In this document: positions 16,051 to 25,907 of the stretch, one piece after another
How positions within the stretch are numbered: the stretch's first letter is position 1
How the letters are laid out: each line of letters starts with the position of its first letter
Program-made: the position numbers and the translations under genes
The notes under the pieces: model-generated
What the model was told of the DNA's origin: nothing
Seen by the model: only the letters and a program-made list of their open reading frames with translations
Database searches by the model: none
NCBI GenBank assembly: GCA_045592985.1
Contig: JAZNVU010000038.1
Span: 1 to 39,851, forward strand
DNA length: 39,851 nt
DNA from: UMGS172 sp045592985
GTDB lineage: Bacteria; Bacillota; Clostridia; Oscillospirales; Acutalibacteraceae
Direction: 5' to 3'

Positions 16051-16950
16051 GTGAAAGTTGCTAAACTGTGCGAATTTTTACAAGAGCAGGGAATATGTTT
16101 TTTGCTTGATGAACCTATGAGCAAGCATACGTCCTTTTGTATCGGCGGTCCCGCCGACGTGCTTATAAATGTACCTTGTGTTGATAGTTTGCCTGAGATT
16201 ATTAAAGCGGCAAATTCGTTTGAAATACCCACACTTATTATCGGTAACGGTTCTAATCTGCTTGTTTCAGACAAAGGTATTGATGGCGCGGTTATAAAAA
16301 TATGTGATGAGACAGTGTTAGTTGAAAACAATGTCATGACCTGTTCTGCCGGTGCTAAGTTTACCCGTGTTTCGGCTGTCGCTCGTGATAACTCTTTAAA
16401 AGGTCTTGAGTTTGCCTTTGGTATTCCCGGAACGGTAGGCGGTGCTGTTTTTATGAACGCAGGTGCTTACGGCGGTGAGGTTAAAAATGTTATAACAAGG
16501 TGTACATCGCTTAATTCTGACGGCGTTGTTGTAACACGCAACGCTGACGAGTTGGAACTTGGTTACAGAACGAGTGCTTTTAAATCCAACGGCGAGGTTA
16601 TTTTAAAGGCGGAATTTACACTTTGTGAGGGCAATAAGGCTGAAATTTCGTCGGTCATGGAGGATTTTATGAATCGCAGAAAACAGAAGCAACCGCTTGA
16701 ATTACCCAGTGCCGGAAGTACTTTTAAACGCCCTGAAGGGTACTTTGCAGGTGCGCTCATTGAACAGTGCGGTCTTAAAGGATACCGTGTAGGCGGTGCC
16801 GCTGTCAGTGAAAAGCACGCGGGATTTGTTGTTAATCTTGGCGGTGCAACTTGCGATGATGTGTTGCGACTCGTTGAACATATTAAAACTGTAGTTTTTA
16901 AAAATTTCGGTGTTACACTTGAAACGGAAATAATTTATAAAGGAAGGTGA
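16051..16950 (+). CDS. murB: UDP-N-acetylenolpyruvoylglucosamine reductase MurB
   Basis: FAD enzyme reducing UDP-GlcNAc-enolpyruvate to UDP-MurNAc, the second committed step of peptidoglycan precursor synthesis. FAD loop GNGSNLLVSDKG, GIPGTVGGAVFMNAGAYGGE, catalytic Ser S223 in AGSTFKRP and C-terminal Glu E291 (LETEI). GTG 16051 sits 7-8 nt after a strong AAGGAGGTG; an upstream in-frame TTG at 16027 would put that ribosome site inside the gene, so I reject it. 299 residues, normal for a type IIb MurB. Followed 6 nt later by rapZ. Confidence 0.95.
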   Translation: MKVAKLCEFLQEQGICFLLDEPMSKHTSFCIGGPADVLINVPCVDSLPEIIKAANSFEIPTLIIGNGSNLLVSDKGIDGAVIKICDETVLVENNVMTCSAGAKFTRVSAVARDNSLKGLEFAFGIPGTVGGAVFMNAGAYGGEVKNVITRCTSLNSDGVVVTRNADELELGYRTSAFKSNGEVILKAEFTLCEGNKAEISSVMEDFMNRRKQKQPLELPSAGSTFKRPEGYFAGALIEQCGLKGYRVGGAAVSEKHAGFVVNLGGATCDDVLRLVEHIKTVVFKNFGVTLETEIIYKGR

Positions 16951-16956
16951 AAAATC

Positions 16957-17817
16957 GTGGGTCTTATAATTGTTACCGGTATGTCGGGTGCGGGTAAATC
17001 GGTTGCTGCCAATGCTCTTGAGGACATTGGTTTTTATTGTATTGATAATATTCCGCCGTCACTTATAAAGCCGGTTGCTGAACTGTCGCTCAGAGGCAAT
17101 TCAGAACTCAGTAAAGTGGCGTTTGTTACCGATATTAGAGGCGGTAAAATGTTTAGTGAAATTATTCCTACGGTTGAACACCTTCGCAGTCTCGGTTGTG
17201 AACTTAAGGTATTGTTTCTTGATTCGTCAAATGAAAAACTTATAGCAAGATATAAGGAGTCAAGACGTCGTCATCCTATGTCGGGTAAATCAGAACTTAG
17301 TGTTGCCGAAGCCGTTGCTAAGGAAAGGGAACTGCTAAGACCCTTAAAGGAAATGTCGGACTTTGTTATCGACACAACCACTACTTCGACATCAACATTC
17401 AAGCAACGCATTATGGATTTGTTTTTAGATGATATCAGCAACGGTATGACGGTGCAAATTCTGTCTTTCGGTTTTAAAAACGGTTGTGTTGCTGAAGCCG
17501 ATATAGTTTTTGACGTTAGATGTCTTAAAAACCCTTTCTATGTTGATGAACTTAAACATAAAACAGGTCTCGACGGTGAGGTAAGAGATTATGTTCTCGG
17601 TTTTTCTGAGGCTCAAGGTCTTGCGGAACGGCTTAAAGGACTTATTGACTTTTCCTTGCCTCTTTATCGCAAAGAAGGTAAAAACGAACTTGTTGTGGCA
17701 ATAGGTTGTACGGGTGGTAAGCACCGTTCTGTAGTTTTTGCTGAAATGTTGTACAAGCATCTTGCTGGTGAAAATTATCGCGTTGTAGTTAATCACCGTG
17801 ATATTTCTAAGGAGTAA
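16957..17817 (+). CDS. rapZ: RNase adapter/nucleotide-binding protein RapZ
   Basis: A 286-residue YvcJ/RapZ P-loop protein. Walker A GMSGAGKS (8-15), RYKESRRRHPM, Walker-B-like region, and the C-terminal GCTGGKHRSV phosphosugar-binding motif. In E. coli RapZ guides decay of GlmZ RNA in response to glucosamine-6-phosphate; in Bacillus YvcJ affects competence. GTG 16957 follows AAGGAAGGTG. The usual neighbour yvcK is missing: whiA starts 3 nt after this gene. Confidence 0.94.
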   Translation: MGLIIVTGMSGAGKSVAANALEDIGFYCIDNIPPSLIKPVAELSLRGNSELSKVAFVTDIRGGKMFSEIIPTVEHLRSLGCELKVLFLDSSNEKLIARYKESRRRHPMSGKSELSVAEAVAKERELLRPLKEMSDFVIDTTTTSTSTFKQRIMDLFLDDISNGMTVQILSFGFKNGCVAEADIVFDVRCLKNPFYVDELKHKTGLDGEVRDYVLGFSEAQGLAERLKGLIDFSLPLYRKEGKNELVVAIGCTGGKHRSVVFAEMLYKHLAGENYRVVVNHRDISKE

Positions 17818-17820
17818 TAT

Positions 17821-18732
17821 ATGGCAGAACCGTCTTTTTCCTTGAAACTTAAGTCGGAACTGTGTAAATCAAAACCAACCGGCTGTTGCAGGATCGCGGA
17901 GTGTTACGGTCTTTTGCTATTCAGCCGGTCGTTTTGCAAATCGGACATCAGTATGAACACCAAAAGCCGTGAAACAGCAGATATTTATGCGTCTTTGCTT
18001 AAACTTTGCTTTGGCGCGCATACTGTAATTACTGAAAACGAAAAGGGTACATCTTTTACGGTTACAGTTACGGGTGAAGCCGACCGAAACAGAATTGTAA
18101 ATTATTACGATTCAGGCGAGGCAGACTGGATAATGAACCCTAAGTTTTTAAAACGAACATGTTGCAGATGGGCGTTTATTCGCGGTGCCTTTCTTGCCTG
18201 CGGAAGTATGAACGACCCCGAAAAGGGTTATCATATTGAATTTGCCGTTAAAGACCCTACATTGGCTTTTGCTTTTTCGGCATTTCTTGAGTTGTTTGGT
18301 CACAAACCACGGTACAGTACGCGAAAAAATGTAACTGCTGTATATTACGGCGACAGTACTTCGATTGAAGAAATAATTGGCGGAATGGGTGCTACGCAGT
18401 TTGCTTTGCAACTTATGGAAGTAAAAGTTATTCGCGATATGCGTAACAAACTTAACCGTAAAAATAACTTTGAAACTTCAAATATTGATAAGACTGTTGG
18501 TGCGGCTGTTAAACAAAATGAGGCTATAAAGTTTTTAGAGGATAATAATCTGCTTGGCATGTTGCCGCCTGAACTCTATGATGTTGCCATAGCACGGAGA
18601 GATAATCCCGATGCATCGTTAAGCGGTCTTTGCGATATAGTTGGCGGTGGCATTTCACGTTCCGGTTTAAATCATCGCTTGCAAAGGATTATAATAGCAG
18701 CTGACGACGCAAGAAGTAAAATTAAAAAGTAG
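17821..18732 (+). CDS. whiA: DNA-binding protein WhiA
   Basis: A 303-residue protein with an N-terminal degenerate LAGLIDADG-homing-endonuclease fold (about 90-220; CRWAFIRGAFLACGSMNDPEKGYH matches the family core) and a C-terminal helix-turn-helix (about 225-300; NPDASLSGLCDIVGGGISRSGLNHR). It is a sporulation regulator in Streptomyces and affects division and chromosome segregation in Bacillus. ATG 17821 follows AAGGAG. Same operon as rapZ and dnaE. Confidence 0.94.
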   Translation: MAEPSFSLKLKSELCKSKPTGCCRIAECYGLLLFSRSFCKSDISMNTKSRETADIYASLLKLCFGAHTVITENEKGTSFTVTVTGEADRNRIVNYYDSGEADWIMNPKFLKRTCCRWAFIRGAFLACGSMNDPEKGYHIEFAVKDPTLAFAFSAFLELFGHKPRYSTRKNVTAVYYGDSTSIEEIIGGMGATQFALQLMEVKVIRDMRNKLNRKNNFETSNIDKTVGAAVKQNEAIKFLEDNNLLGMLPPELYDVAIARRDNPDASLSGLCDIVGGGISRSGLNHRLQRIIIAADDARSKIKK

Positions 18733-18753
18733 TTTAAGAAGGAGGCAAGCAAC

Positions 18754-21700
18754 ATGTCTGATTTTGTACATCTTCATACACATACTGAATACAGTTTGTT
18801 GGACGGTGCTTGCCGTATAAACGAACTTGTGTCTGCTGCGGCTGATTTAGGTCAAAAGGCGCTTGCAATTACCGACCATGGTGTTATGTACGGTGCGGTC
18901 GAGTTTTATAAAGCTGCAAAAAAGGTCGGGATCAAGCCTATAATCGGTTGTGAGGTATATGTTGCACCTCGTACCCGTTTTGATAAAGTGCGCGAGTATG
19001 ACGGTGAATACCGTCATCTTGTTTTGCTGTGTAAAAACGCTGAAGGTTACCGCAATCTTACCGCAATGGTTTCAAAAGCGTTTACCGAAGGCTTTTACTC
19101 AAAACCGCGTATTGACGAAGACCTGCTTATGAAACACAGCGAAGGTCTTATAGCACTTTCGGCTTGTTTGTCGGGTGAGATACCTAAAGCACTGCTACGT
19201 AACGATTATGAATTTGCAAAAGAGTTTGCGCTAAAGTATGACGCGCTTTTTGGCAGAGGCAATTTTTATCTTGAATTGCAGGACCACGGTCTTTCGGAAC
19301 AGATGCGGATAAACCCACAGATAATTAGGATTTCCAAAGAAACCGGTATTCCGCTTGTTGCTACCAACGACGTTCATTATATAAAAAAGCAGGATGCCGA
19401 GGTACAAAAAATACTCATTTGCATAGGTACTAACCATACAGTAAACGAAAAAAGCGGACTGGAATTTGAAGTTGATGAGTTTTACTTAAAATCAGCACAG
19501 GAAATGGCTGAGAAGTTACCGCAAGAAGCCATTGAAAACACTGAAAAAATTGCCGATATGTGCAATTTTGATTTTGAGTTTGGTAACACAAAACTACCAT
19601 TTTTTGATATCGGTCAAAAAGACCATTATGAACACCTTTGCGAACTAAGTTTAAAAGGTGCCGAAAGGATTTACGGAAAAGCACTGCCTACAGATGTTAA
19701 AGAACGACTTGATTATGAACTTTCGGTTATTAACCGAATGGGATACGTTGATTATTTTCTCATTGTATCCGATTTTGTTAATTATGCTAAATCTAAAGAC
19801 ATACCCGTAGGACCCGGACGTGGTTCGGGTGCAGGTAGCCTTGTGGCTTATTGTATCGGTATCACTGGTATTGACCCTTTAAAGTATAATCTTCTTTTTG
19901 AACGTTTTCTTAACCCCGAACGTGTTTCAATGCCCGACTTTGATATTGATTTCTGTTACGTACGTCGTAGTGAGGTCATTGATTATGTTATTTCTAAGTA
20001 CGGAAACGACCATGTTGCTCAGATTGTTACTTTTGGTACTATGGCGGCAAGGGCAGCGGTTAGAGACGTCGGCAGGGCATTAGATATACCGTATTCCGAC
20101 TGTGATAAAATTGCAAAAATGATTCCGCAGGAACTTAAAATCACTATTGATGCGGCTTTGCAAAAATCACAGGAACTGAAAAATGAGTATGAATCAAATG
20201 AGACTACCCGAAAACTTATAGATATGGCAAAAAAAGTTGAGGGTATGCCGAGGCATGCATCTACTCATGCTGCAGGTGTTGTTATAACCGACCGTCCTGT
20301 CAGCGACTATGTACCTTTGGCAACTAATGACGGCGCTGTTGTTACTCAGTATACTATGACCTTGCTCGATGAGTTGGGTCTTCTCAAAATGGACTTTTTG
20401 GGGCTTAGAAACCTTACTGTTATTGACGATACAGTAAAAATGATTCGCGAGTTTAACCCCGATTTTGCTATTGAATCTATCCCTATGGACGATGTTGATA
20501 CCATGAAAATGATGTCGTCGGGAAATACAGACGGTGTTTTCCAGTTTGAGTCGGGTGGAATGAGAAGTGTTTTGCAGTCTTTTAAGCCTGAAAAATTAGA
20601 AGACCTTATTGCTATTATTTCGTTGTACCGACCGGGTCCGATGGATTCAATACCTAAGTACATTGAAAACCGTCATAACCCTAAAAAAATCAGTTACCGT
20701 ACACCTTTGCTTAAACCGATTTTAGAGGTTACGTACGGATGTATTGTGTATCAGGAACAGGTTATGCAGATATTCCGTTCACTTGCAGGATATTCGCTCG
20801 GTAGGGCTGATATTGTTAGACGTGCCATGTCCAAGAAAAAGCATGATGTTATGGCAAAAGAACGGAACGCCTTTATTTACGGTGAGAAAGCCGAAGATGG
20901 TACTGTATCGTGTGAGGGCTGTATTGCAAGAGGTGTTAGTGAAAGTGATGCGGCGGCTATTTTTGATGAAATGTCGGCATTCAGTTCCTACGCTTTTAAT
21001 AAATCTCATGCGGCGGCATATGCTTATGTTGCGTATCAGACGGCTTATCTTAAATGCCACTATGAAAAACAATATATGTCGGCATTACTCACAAGTGTGC
21101 TTGATAATCAGGCAAAATTGGGTAAATATATTGCCGAGTGCGTTAAAAAGGGGATAAAGATACTTCCGCCCGATGTTAATTTAAGCGGAAAAGATTTTAC
21201 AGCCAACGATAACGGTATAAGATTTGGTTTGCTTGCCGTCAGAAACATTGGAACTTCGTTGGTCGATTCTCTTATCAGAGAACGAAAAAACGGTGCTTTT
21301 AAGTCCATGTATGATTTTTGCAACCGTCTTTACGGTAACGAACTAAACCGACGTGCTGTTGAAAGTTTTATTAAATGCGGTGCTTTTGATGGATTCGGTA
21401 ACACTCGCAGGCAAATGCTACAGGGCCTTGAACCAATGATGCGTCATATCGAGGCCGATAAAAGGTATACCGCAGGCGGTCAGATGGACCTCTTTAGTAT
21501 GGGTGACGATACTCAAAAGAAAGTGGAGTATGAGTTGGTACCCACTCCTGAAATGCCTCAGTTTGAGTTGCTGGCAGGTGAAAAAGAGGTTACCGGTATG
21601 TATTTATCGGGGCATCCGCTTAATGATTATTCGGTTGCAAGTTCTCAGAAGGGACTTGTTAAGACTTTTGACCTAAACGATACTGAAAAAAACATGAAGT

Positions 21701-22230
21701 ACGACGGAAAACGTGTATCCATGGTTGCGATGGTATCTAAGGTTCGTAAGAAATCAACCAAAACCGACCAGATAATGGCTTTTGTTGACGTTGAAGATGT
21801 TTTTGGAAATGTGAATATTATTCTTTTTCCTAAACTTTATTCCGAGTTTTTGCCTGTGCTTACTTATGGTGCGGTTTTAAAATTTACGGGCCGTGTATCT
21901 GTCAAAGAAAGCGGCGAGGTTGACGTCATATGTGATATCATCGAAAAGGTACTTCGTGATACCGATATGCCGAAAGTTGCACCACCCGAACCGCAGAAAA
22001 ACGTTAAAAGCGGTCTTTATCTGCGTGTTTCGTCAATTGGTGGGGAAGATTATATTAAATGCCGAAGAATAATGGATGTGTTTGACGGTAATACACCCGT
22101 TATCATCAAGGAGACCGAGACAGGTAAGGCTTTTGTTTCACCTCAAGGCAAGTGGGTCATGATTAATGATGTCATGCTTCGCTCGCTCACGGAAATACTT
22201 GGTGATGACAACGTTAAATATGTAAAATAA
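18754..22230 (+). CDS. dnaE: DNA polymerase III alpha subunit DnaE
   Basis: A 1158-residue replicative polymerase. The N-terminal PHP domain has its metal residues intact (VHLHTHTEYS at 5-14, TDHG at 40-43, SACLSGEIP, TNDVHYI), so phosphoesterase activity is possible. The palm contains PGRGSGAGS (354-362) and PDFDIDF with catalytic D395 and D397. Helix-hairpin-helix and OB-fold regions follow (about 800-1100). Length matches DnaE1/E. coli DnaE rather than Gram-positive PolC, which is not in the window. ATG 18754 follows AAGGAGG. Last gene before the separate pfkA promoter. Confidence 0.96.
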   Translation: MSDFVHLHTHTEYSLLDGACRINELVSAAADLGQKALAITDHGVMYGAVEFYKAAKKVGIKPIIGCEVYVAPRTRFDKVREYDGEYRHLVLLCKNAEGYRNLTAMVSKAFTEGFYSKPRIDEDLLMKHSEGLIALSACLSGEIPKALLRNDYEFAKEFALKYDALFGRGNFYLELQDHGLSEQMRINPQIIRISKETGIPLVATNDVHYIKKQDAEVQKILICIGTNHTVNEKSGLEFEVDEFYLKSAQEMAEKLPQEAIENTEKIADMCNFDFEFGNTKLPFFDIGQKDHYEHLCELSLKGAERIYGKALPTDVKERLDYELSVINRMGYVDYFLIVSDFVNYAKSKDIPVGPGRGSGAGSLVAYCIGITGIDPLKYNLLFERFLNPERVSMPDFDIDFCYVRRSEVIDYVISKYGNDHVAQIVTFGTMAARAAVRDVGRALDIPYSDCDKIAKMIPQELKITIDAALQKSQELKNEYESNETTRKLIDMAKKVEGMPRHASTHAAGVVITDRPVSDYVPLATNDGAVVTQYTMTLLDELGLLKMDFLGLRNLTVIDDTVKMIREFNPDFAIESIPMDDVDTMKMMSSGNTDGVFQFESGGMRSVLQSFKPEKLEDLIAIISLYRPGPMDSIPKYIENRHNPKKISYRTPLLKPILEVTYGCIVYQEQVMQIFRSLAGYSLGRADIVRRAMSKKKHDVMAKERNAFIYGEKAEDGTVSCEGCIARGVSESDAAAIFDEMSAFSSYAFNKSHAAAYAYVAYQTAYLKCHYEKQYMSALLTSVLDNQAKLGKYIAECVKKGIKILPPDVNLSGKDFTANDNGIRFGLLAVRNIGTSLVDSLIRERKNGAFKSMYDFCNRLYGNELNRRAVESFIKCGAFDGFGNTRRQMLQGLEPMMRHIEADKRYTAGGQMDLFSMGDDTQKKVEYELVPTPEMPQFELLAGEKEVTGMYLSGHPLNDYSVASSQKGLVKTFDLNDTEKNMKYDGKRVSMVAMVSKVRKKSTKTDQIMAFVDVEDVFGNVNIILFPKLYSEFLPVLTYGAVLKFTGRVSVKESGEVDVICDIIEKVLRDTDMPKVAPPEPQKNVKSGLYLRVSSIGGEDYIKCRRIMDVFDGNTPVIIKETETGKAFVSPQGKWVMINDVMLRSLTEILGDDNVKYVK

Positions 22231-22251
22231 CAGATTTTTATTGTTAAACTC

Positions 22252-22280
22252 TTGACATATTTTGATTTTGGTTATATTAT
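22252..22280 (+). promoter_or_regulatory. Sigma-A promoter for pfkA
   Basis: TTGACA (22252-22257), 17-nt spacer, TATTAT (22275-22280), 37 nt before the ATG. pfkA can therefore be expressed apart from dnaE. Confidence 0.75.
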
Positions 22281-22317
22281 TCTAAGAGCGTATTTTTTAA
22301 ATTTAGGAGTATTAAAA

Positions 22318-23289
22318 ATGAGTCAAGTAACTGCTATAGGTGTTCTCACAAGCGGCGGTGACGCACCCGGTATGAATGCTGCTGTACGTGCTGTTGTAAG
22401 AACTGCTATTTCTATGGGAATAAAATGCTACGGTATAAGACGTGGTTATAACGGTCTTATTGAAGGCGATATCTTTGAAATGCAGATAAGGGATGTTAGT
22501 GATATTATACATCGCGGAGGTACTGTGCTTTATACGGCAAGAAGTCCTCTTTTCAAGACCGAAGAAGGTCTTAAAATGGCAATTGATAACTGTAAAAAGT
22601 TTGGCATTTCGGGTATCGTTGTTATAGGCGGTGACGGTTCTTACCGCGGTGCAAGAGATTTGTCTTTAAGAGGTATCCCTTGCGTAGGTATTCCCGGTAC
22701 CATTGATAACGATATTTCTTCTACCGATTACACTATCGGTTTTGATACGGCGATGAATACCGCTATGCACATGGTAGATAAACTTCGTGATACAACTCAG
22801 TCGCACGAGCGTTGCAGTGTTGTTGAGGTTATGGGCAGACATGCAGGCTGGTTAGCACTTGAGACGGGTATTGCCGTTGGTGCAACCGCAGTACTTGTGC
22901 CTGAGGTTTCTTTTGATATTGACCGTGATATAGTTGCTAAGATTCAAAAAACTCAGCAATCGGGTAAAAAACACTTTATCGTTATTGTTGCTGAAGGTGT
23001 CGGTGAGGTTCAAAAAATTGCCGAGGAAATTGAGGAGAGAACCGGAATTGAATCCAGAGCAACCATTTTAGGACATGTTCAGCGCGGTGGTAGTCCAACC
23101 GTTCGTGACCGTGAAATGGCAAGTTGTATGGGCTATTACGCAGTAAACCTTTTAAGCCAAGGAATTGGCAATCGTGTTGTTTGCTGGCGCGAAGGTAAAA
23201 TCATCGACCGTGATATCTTCGAAGCGCTTAACATGGTTAAAAAGTTTGACGTTGATAAATATAATATCGCAAATACGATTTCAATTTAA
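22318..23289 (+). CDS. pfkA: ATP-dependent 6-phosphofructokinase
   Basis: Phosphorylates fructose-6-phosphate to the 1,6-bisphosphate, committing carbon to glycolysis. 323 residues, the standard bacterial length. SGGDAPGMNAAVRA near the N-terminus, GGDGSYRGA, PGTIDND with catalytic Asp, GFDTAMNT and EVMGRHAGWLAL. Glycine rather than lysine in PGTIDND indicates ATP instead of pyrophosphate as donor. ATG 22318 follows TTAGGAG; an upstream in-frame start at 22252 falls on the promoter -35 and is rejected. Confidence 0.96.
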   Translation: MSQVTAIGVLTSGGDAPGMNAAVRAVVRTAISMGIKCYGIRRGYNGLIEGDIFEMQIRDVSDIIHRGGTVLYTARSPLFKTEEGLKMAIDNCKKFGISGIVVIGGDGSYRGARDLSLRGIPCVGIPGTIDNDISSTDYTIGFDTAMNTAMHMVDKLRDTTQSHERCSVVEVMGRHAGWLALETGIAVGATAVLVPEVSFDIDRDIVAKIQKTQQSGKKHFIVIVAEGVGEVQKIAEEIEERTGIESRATILGHVQRGGSPTVRDREMASCMGYYAVNLLSQGIGNRVVCWREGKIIDRDIFEALNMVKKFDVDKYNIANTISI

Positions 23290-23296
23290 TTAATCG

Positions 23297-23329
23297 ATGC
23301 CCGAGGCAATGCCTTGGGCATTATTTTTT
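23297..23329 (+). terminator. Terminator after pfkA
   Basis: 11-bp stem (23297-23307 with 23311-23321, one G-T pair), 3-nt loop, TTATTTTTT tail. Confidence 0.85.
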
Positions 23330-23349
23330 GTAAAATTATTTCAAAGCCC

Positions 23350-23378
23350 TTGCGGAATAGCGGTAAATGTAATATAAT
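23350..23378 (+). promoter_or_regulatory. Promoter for the mre operon
   Basis: TTGCGG (23350-23355), 17-nt spacer, TATAAT (23373-23378). Confidence 0.55.
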
Positions 23379-23444
23379 GTATTTTGGTTTAATGTAAATA
23401 ATTATGCTCATTTTGATTTTTTAACTTTTTGGGGGTTAAAATAT

Positions 23445-24464
23445 ATGTTTTCAAGAGACATTTTTATTGACCTGGGTACCGATAACACGCTTGTTGGTGT
23501 TAAAGGCAAAGGCATTTTGATGCGTGAGCCTTCTGTTGTTGCATACGATGTACGTAATGATGCCGTACGTGCCGTTGGTGCTGACGCTAAGGAAATGATA
23601 GGAAGAACACCGGGCTCGATTGTAGCGGTTAAACCTATTAAAGGTGGCGTTATTGCAGACTTCGACGTTACCGAGGCTATGCTTCGCAAATTTATTAAAT
23701 CTGCTCTGAGAGGTTCGCTTTTTAACCGAGCACGCGTTATGCTTTGCGTTCCTTCGGGCGTTACTGAGGTTGAGAGCCGTGCAATATTTGATGCTGCAAG
23801 TCATGCTGGCGCTTATGAGGTTGACCTAGTTGAAGTGCCTCTAGCGGCTGCTATTGGCGCAGGGATTGATGTTAACGCCTCGTCGGGTAGCATGGTTGTT
23901 GATATAGGCGGCGGTACTACCGAGGTTGCAGTTATTGCTCTCGGTGATATTGTTACTTCTCAATCGACCCGAGTTGCAGGTGACAGTTGTGACGAAGCAA
24001 TTATTAACTTTATTCGTAAAAAACATAATTTGCTTATCGGTGACCGTACTGCAGAGCAAATCAAAATCATTCTTGGCTCAGCAACTGAGTTTGAGGGTGA
24101 GGGTTCTATGGAAGTTAAAGGACGTAACCTTGTCGACGGTTTGCCCAAAAACATTGATGTATCTGCCGATGACGTCCGTGAAGCACTTAGCGACCCTTTG
24201 TACCAGATAATTGATACCATTCGTACAACATTTGAAAAAACACCGCCTGAACTTGCCGCAGATATCATTGATAAAGGCATTGTGCTTACCGGTGGCGGTG
24301 CAAAACTCCGAAATATTGATAAACTAATAGCAGCCGAGACAGGTATGAGAGTTCGTATTGCTGACGAGCCGCTTGACTGTGTTGCTCTCGGAATAGGTAA
24401 AAAAATCGAGAGTAATTTAACTTTTGATACCTATGTGTTTAAAAGAGGAAAACGTTACAGATAA
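23445..24464 (+). CDS. mreB: Rod shape-determining actin homologue MreB/Mbl
   Basis: A 339-residue actin-fold filament protein that guides side-wall synthesis. Phosphate-1 loop DLGTDNTLVGVKGKG, phosphate-2 DIGGGTTEVAVI, adenosine motif LTGGGAKLRNI, and a C-terminal basic tail (KRGKRYR). N-terminus MFSRDIFIDLGT resembles Mbl/MreBH as much as MreB. ATG 23445 follows GGGGG at slightly long spacing. First gene of mreB-mreC-mreD-PBP2. Confidence 0.93.
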   Translation: MFSRDIFIDLGTDNTLVGVKGKGILMREPSVVAYDVRNDAVRAVGADAKEMIGRTPGSIVAVKPIKGGVIADFDVTEAMLRKFIKSALRGSLFNRARVMLCVPSGVTEVESRAIFDAASHAGAYEVDLVEVPLAAAIGAGIDVNASSGSMVVDIGGGTTEVAVIALGDIVTSQSTRVAGDSCDEAIINFIRKKHNLLIGDRTAEQIKIILGSATEFEGEGSMEVKGRNLVDGLPKNIDVSADDVREALSDPLYQIIDTIRTTFEKTPPELAADIIDKGIVLTGGGAKLRNIDKLIAAETGMRVRIADEPLDCVALGIGKKIESNLTFDTYVFKRGKRYR

Positions 24465-24491
24465 TTTTTAAAACCGAAAGGAGTGTGACCG

Positions 24492-25355
24492 ATGCGTTTC
24501 TTTTTTAGAAGCAGAGGCTTTAAAATAATGATATTTTCGATAATCGCAGTCTTGGTTGTATCGGTTGCTATTTCCGCATTCAGCCGCATTACTTCACCTA
24601 TAAGCGGCATTGTCGGGTCGGTTTTTTCGCCAGTTCAAAAGGTTTTCGCAGCCGCTTCAAACAAGATTAATAATTTCAAGGCATCTTTGGGAGATACACA
24701 AGAACTTTTGGATGAAATAGAACAGTTGAAACTTGAAAATGCTCAACTTGATTCAAAACTCACTCAATACGAACAGACATTGCAGGAAAACGAGTTTTAT
24801 GAACAGTTTTTGGGTATAAAAGATAAAAATCCTGAAATGCTGTTTCAGTCCGCTTCGGTTACTGCCAGAGACGTTACTGACCCTTATAAAGGTTTTACCA
24901 TAGATGTTGGTTTGCTTGACGGTGTTGCGTTGCATGACCCTGTTATTGCCCCTACAGGTCTTGTGGGCTATATAAGCGAGGTTGCACCTACTTTTTCAAA
25001 GGTTACAACCGTTTTAAGCCCTAAACTTCATGCAGGAGGTTTGGATAACCGTACGGGTGACGAAGGTGTTATTTCGGGTAGGGCAGAACTTGCGGTTGAC
25101 GGCAAATGTTGTTTTTACAATCTTCAAAGAGACTGTGCTGTGTCAATCGGAGATTATGTTGTTACAGCAGGCGGAAGTATCTTCCCTAATGGAATTATTG
25201 TCGGCACGGTTGCTGATATCCGTCAGCAGAGCAAAGATACGTCGCTTTATGCTGTTGTACAACCCGATATTGACTTTTCAAAACTCAGAAGCGTTATGGT
25301 TATAACCTATTACACGGGTCAGGGAACCGTAGCGCCATCGGAGGAAATTCAATAA
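24492..25355 (+). CDS. mreC: Rod shape-determining protein MreC
   Basis: A 287-residue bitopic protein: basic N-terminus, one membrane helix (about 11-30), coiled coil (about 70-100, DEIEQLKLENAQLDSKL), then the extracellular beta-barrel region with DVGLLDGVALHDPVIAPTGLVGYI and VTAGGSIFPNGIIVGTV typical of MreC. It bridges MreB and PBP2. ATG 24492 follows AAAGGAG. Its TAA overlaps the mreD ATG by one base (TAATG). Confidence 0.94.
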   Translation: MRFFFRSRGFKIMIFSIIAVLVVSVAISAFSRITSPISGIVGSVFSPVQKVFAAASNKINNFKASLGDTQELLDEIEQLKLENAQLDSKLTQYEQTLQENEFYEQFLGIKDKNPEMLFQSASVTARDVTDPYKGFTIDVGLLDGVALHDPVIAPTGLVGYISEVAPTFSKVTTVLSPKLHAGGLDNRTGDEGVISGRAELAVDGKCCFYNLQRDCAVSIGDYVVTAGGSIFPNGIIVGTVADIRQQSKDTSLYAVVQPDIDFSKLRSVMVITYYTGQGTVAPSEEIQ

Positions 25356-25870
25356 TGCCGGTAAAACTAAAAAGATTCTTTTTCTTTGTCGTATATATTT
25401 TATTCAGCGTTCTGTTCATATTTTTGCAATCTTCCGGTCTTTGTACTTTACAAATAGGTACTATGTCGGCATTACTTGTGCTTCCGTGCGTTGCATACGG
25501 CGGTTTTTATTTCGGTTGTTACACAGGTGCGTTGATAGGTTTTTTGTTAGGTGTTCTCACCGATGTTTTTTCAGAGCCGTTTATTTTCAATGCCGTTGCA
25601 TTAACTCTGATAGGTTTTGCCTGCGGACTGGTTATGATGTATTTATTTAACCGTAATCTTGCCGCGGCATGTGTGCTTAGCTTTGCCGTATCGTTGGTGT
25701 ATTTTTTTGCCAAATGGCTGATAACATATGCTTTTGTTGACCCGACACCTGCTTTTATTCTTTTCAGATACAGTCTGCCGTCGGCTCTTTACACCGGAGT
25801 TGTTGGAGTTGCTTTGTATTTTGTAATACGACCGATTTTTAATAAATTTCCCACGCAGGTAAGAAAATAA
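25355..25870 (+). CDS. mreD: Rod shape-determining protein MreD
   Basis: A 171-residue integral membrane protein with about five hydrophobic helices. Contains the family pattern GALIGFLLGVLTDVFSEPFIFNAVALTLIGF. Translationally coupled to mreC through the TAATG overlap, with GGAGG upstream inside mreC. Confidence 0.87.
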   Translation: MPVKLKRFFFFVVYILFSVLFIFLQSSGLCTLQIGTMSALLVLPCVAYGGFYFGCYTGALIGFLLGVLTDVFSEPFIFNAVALTLIGFACGLVMMYLFNRNLAAACVLSFAVSLVYFFAKWLITYAFVDPTPAFILFRYSLPSALYTGVVGVALYFVIRPIFNKFPTQVRK

Positions 25871-25907
25871 TAATAATCAATTAATAATTAAAAGGAAGGT
25901 GAGACAA

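Noticed and set aside
15408..16337. 309-codon minus-strand open frame over glk and murB
   Set aside because: Antisense to two clearly conserved genes, no family resemblance; arises from codon bias.
22252..22317. N-terminal extension of PfkA
   Set aside because: It overlaps the TTGACA-N17-TATTAT promoter, and the ATG at 22318 has a good ribosome site and the family N-terminus.
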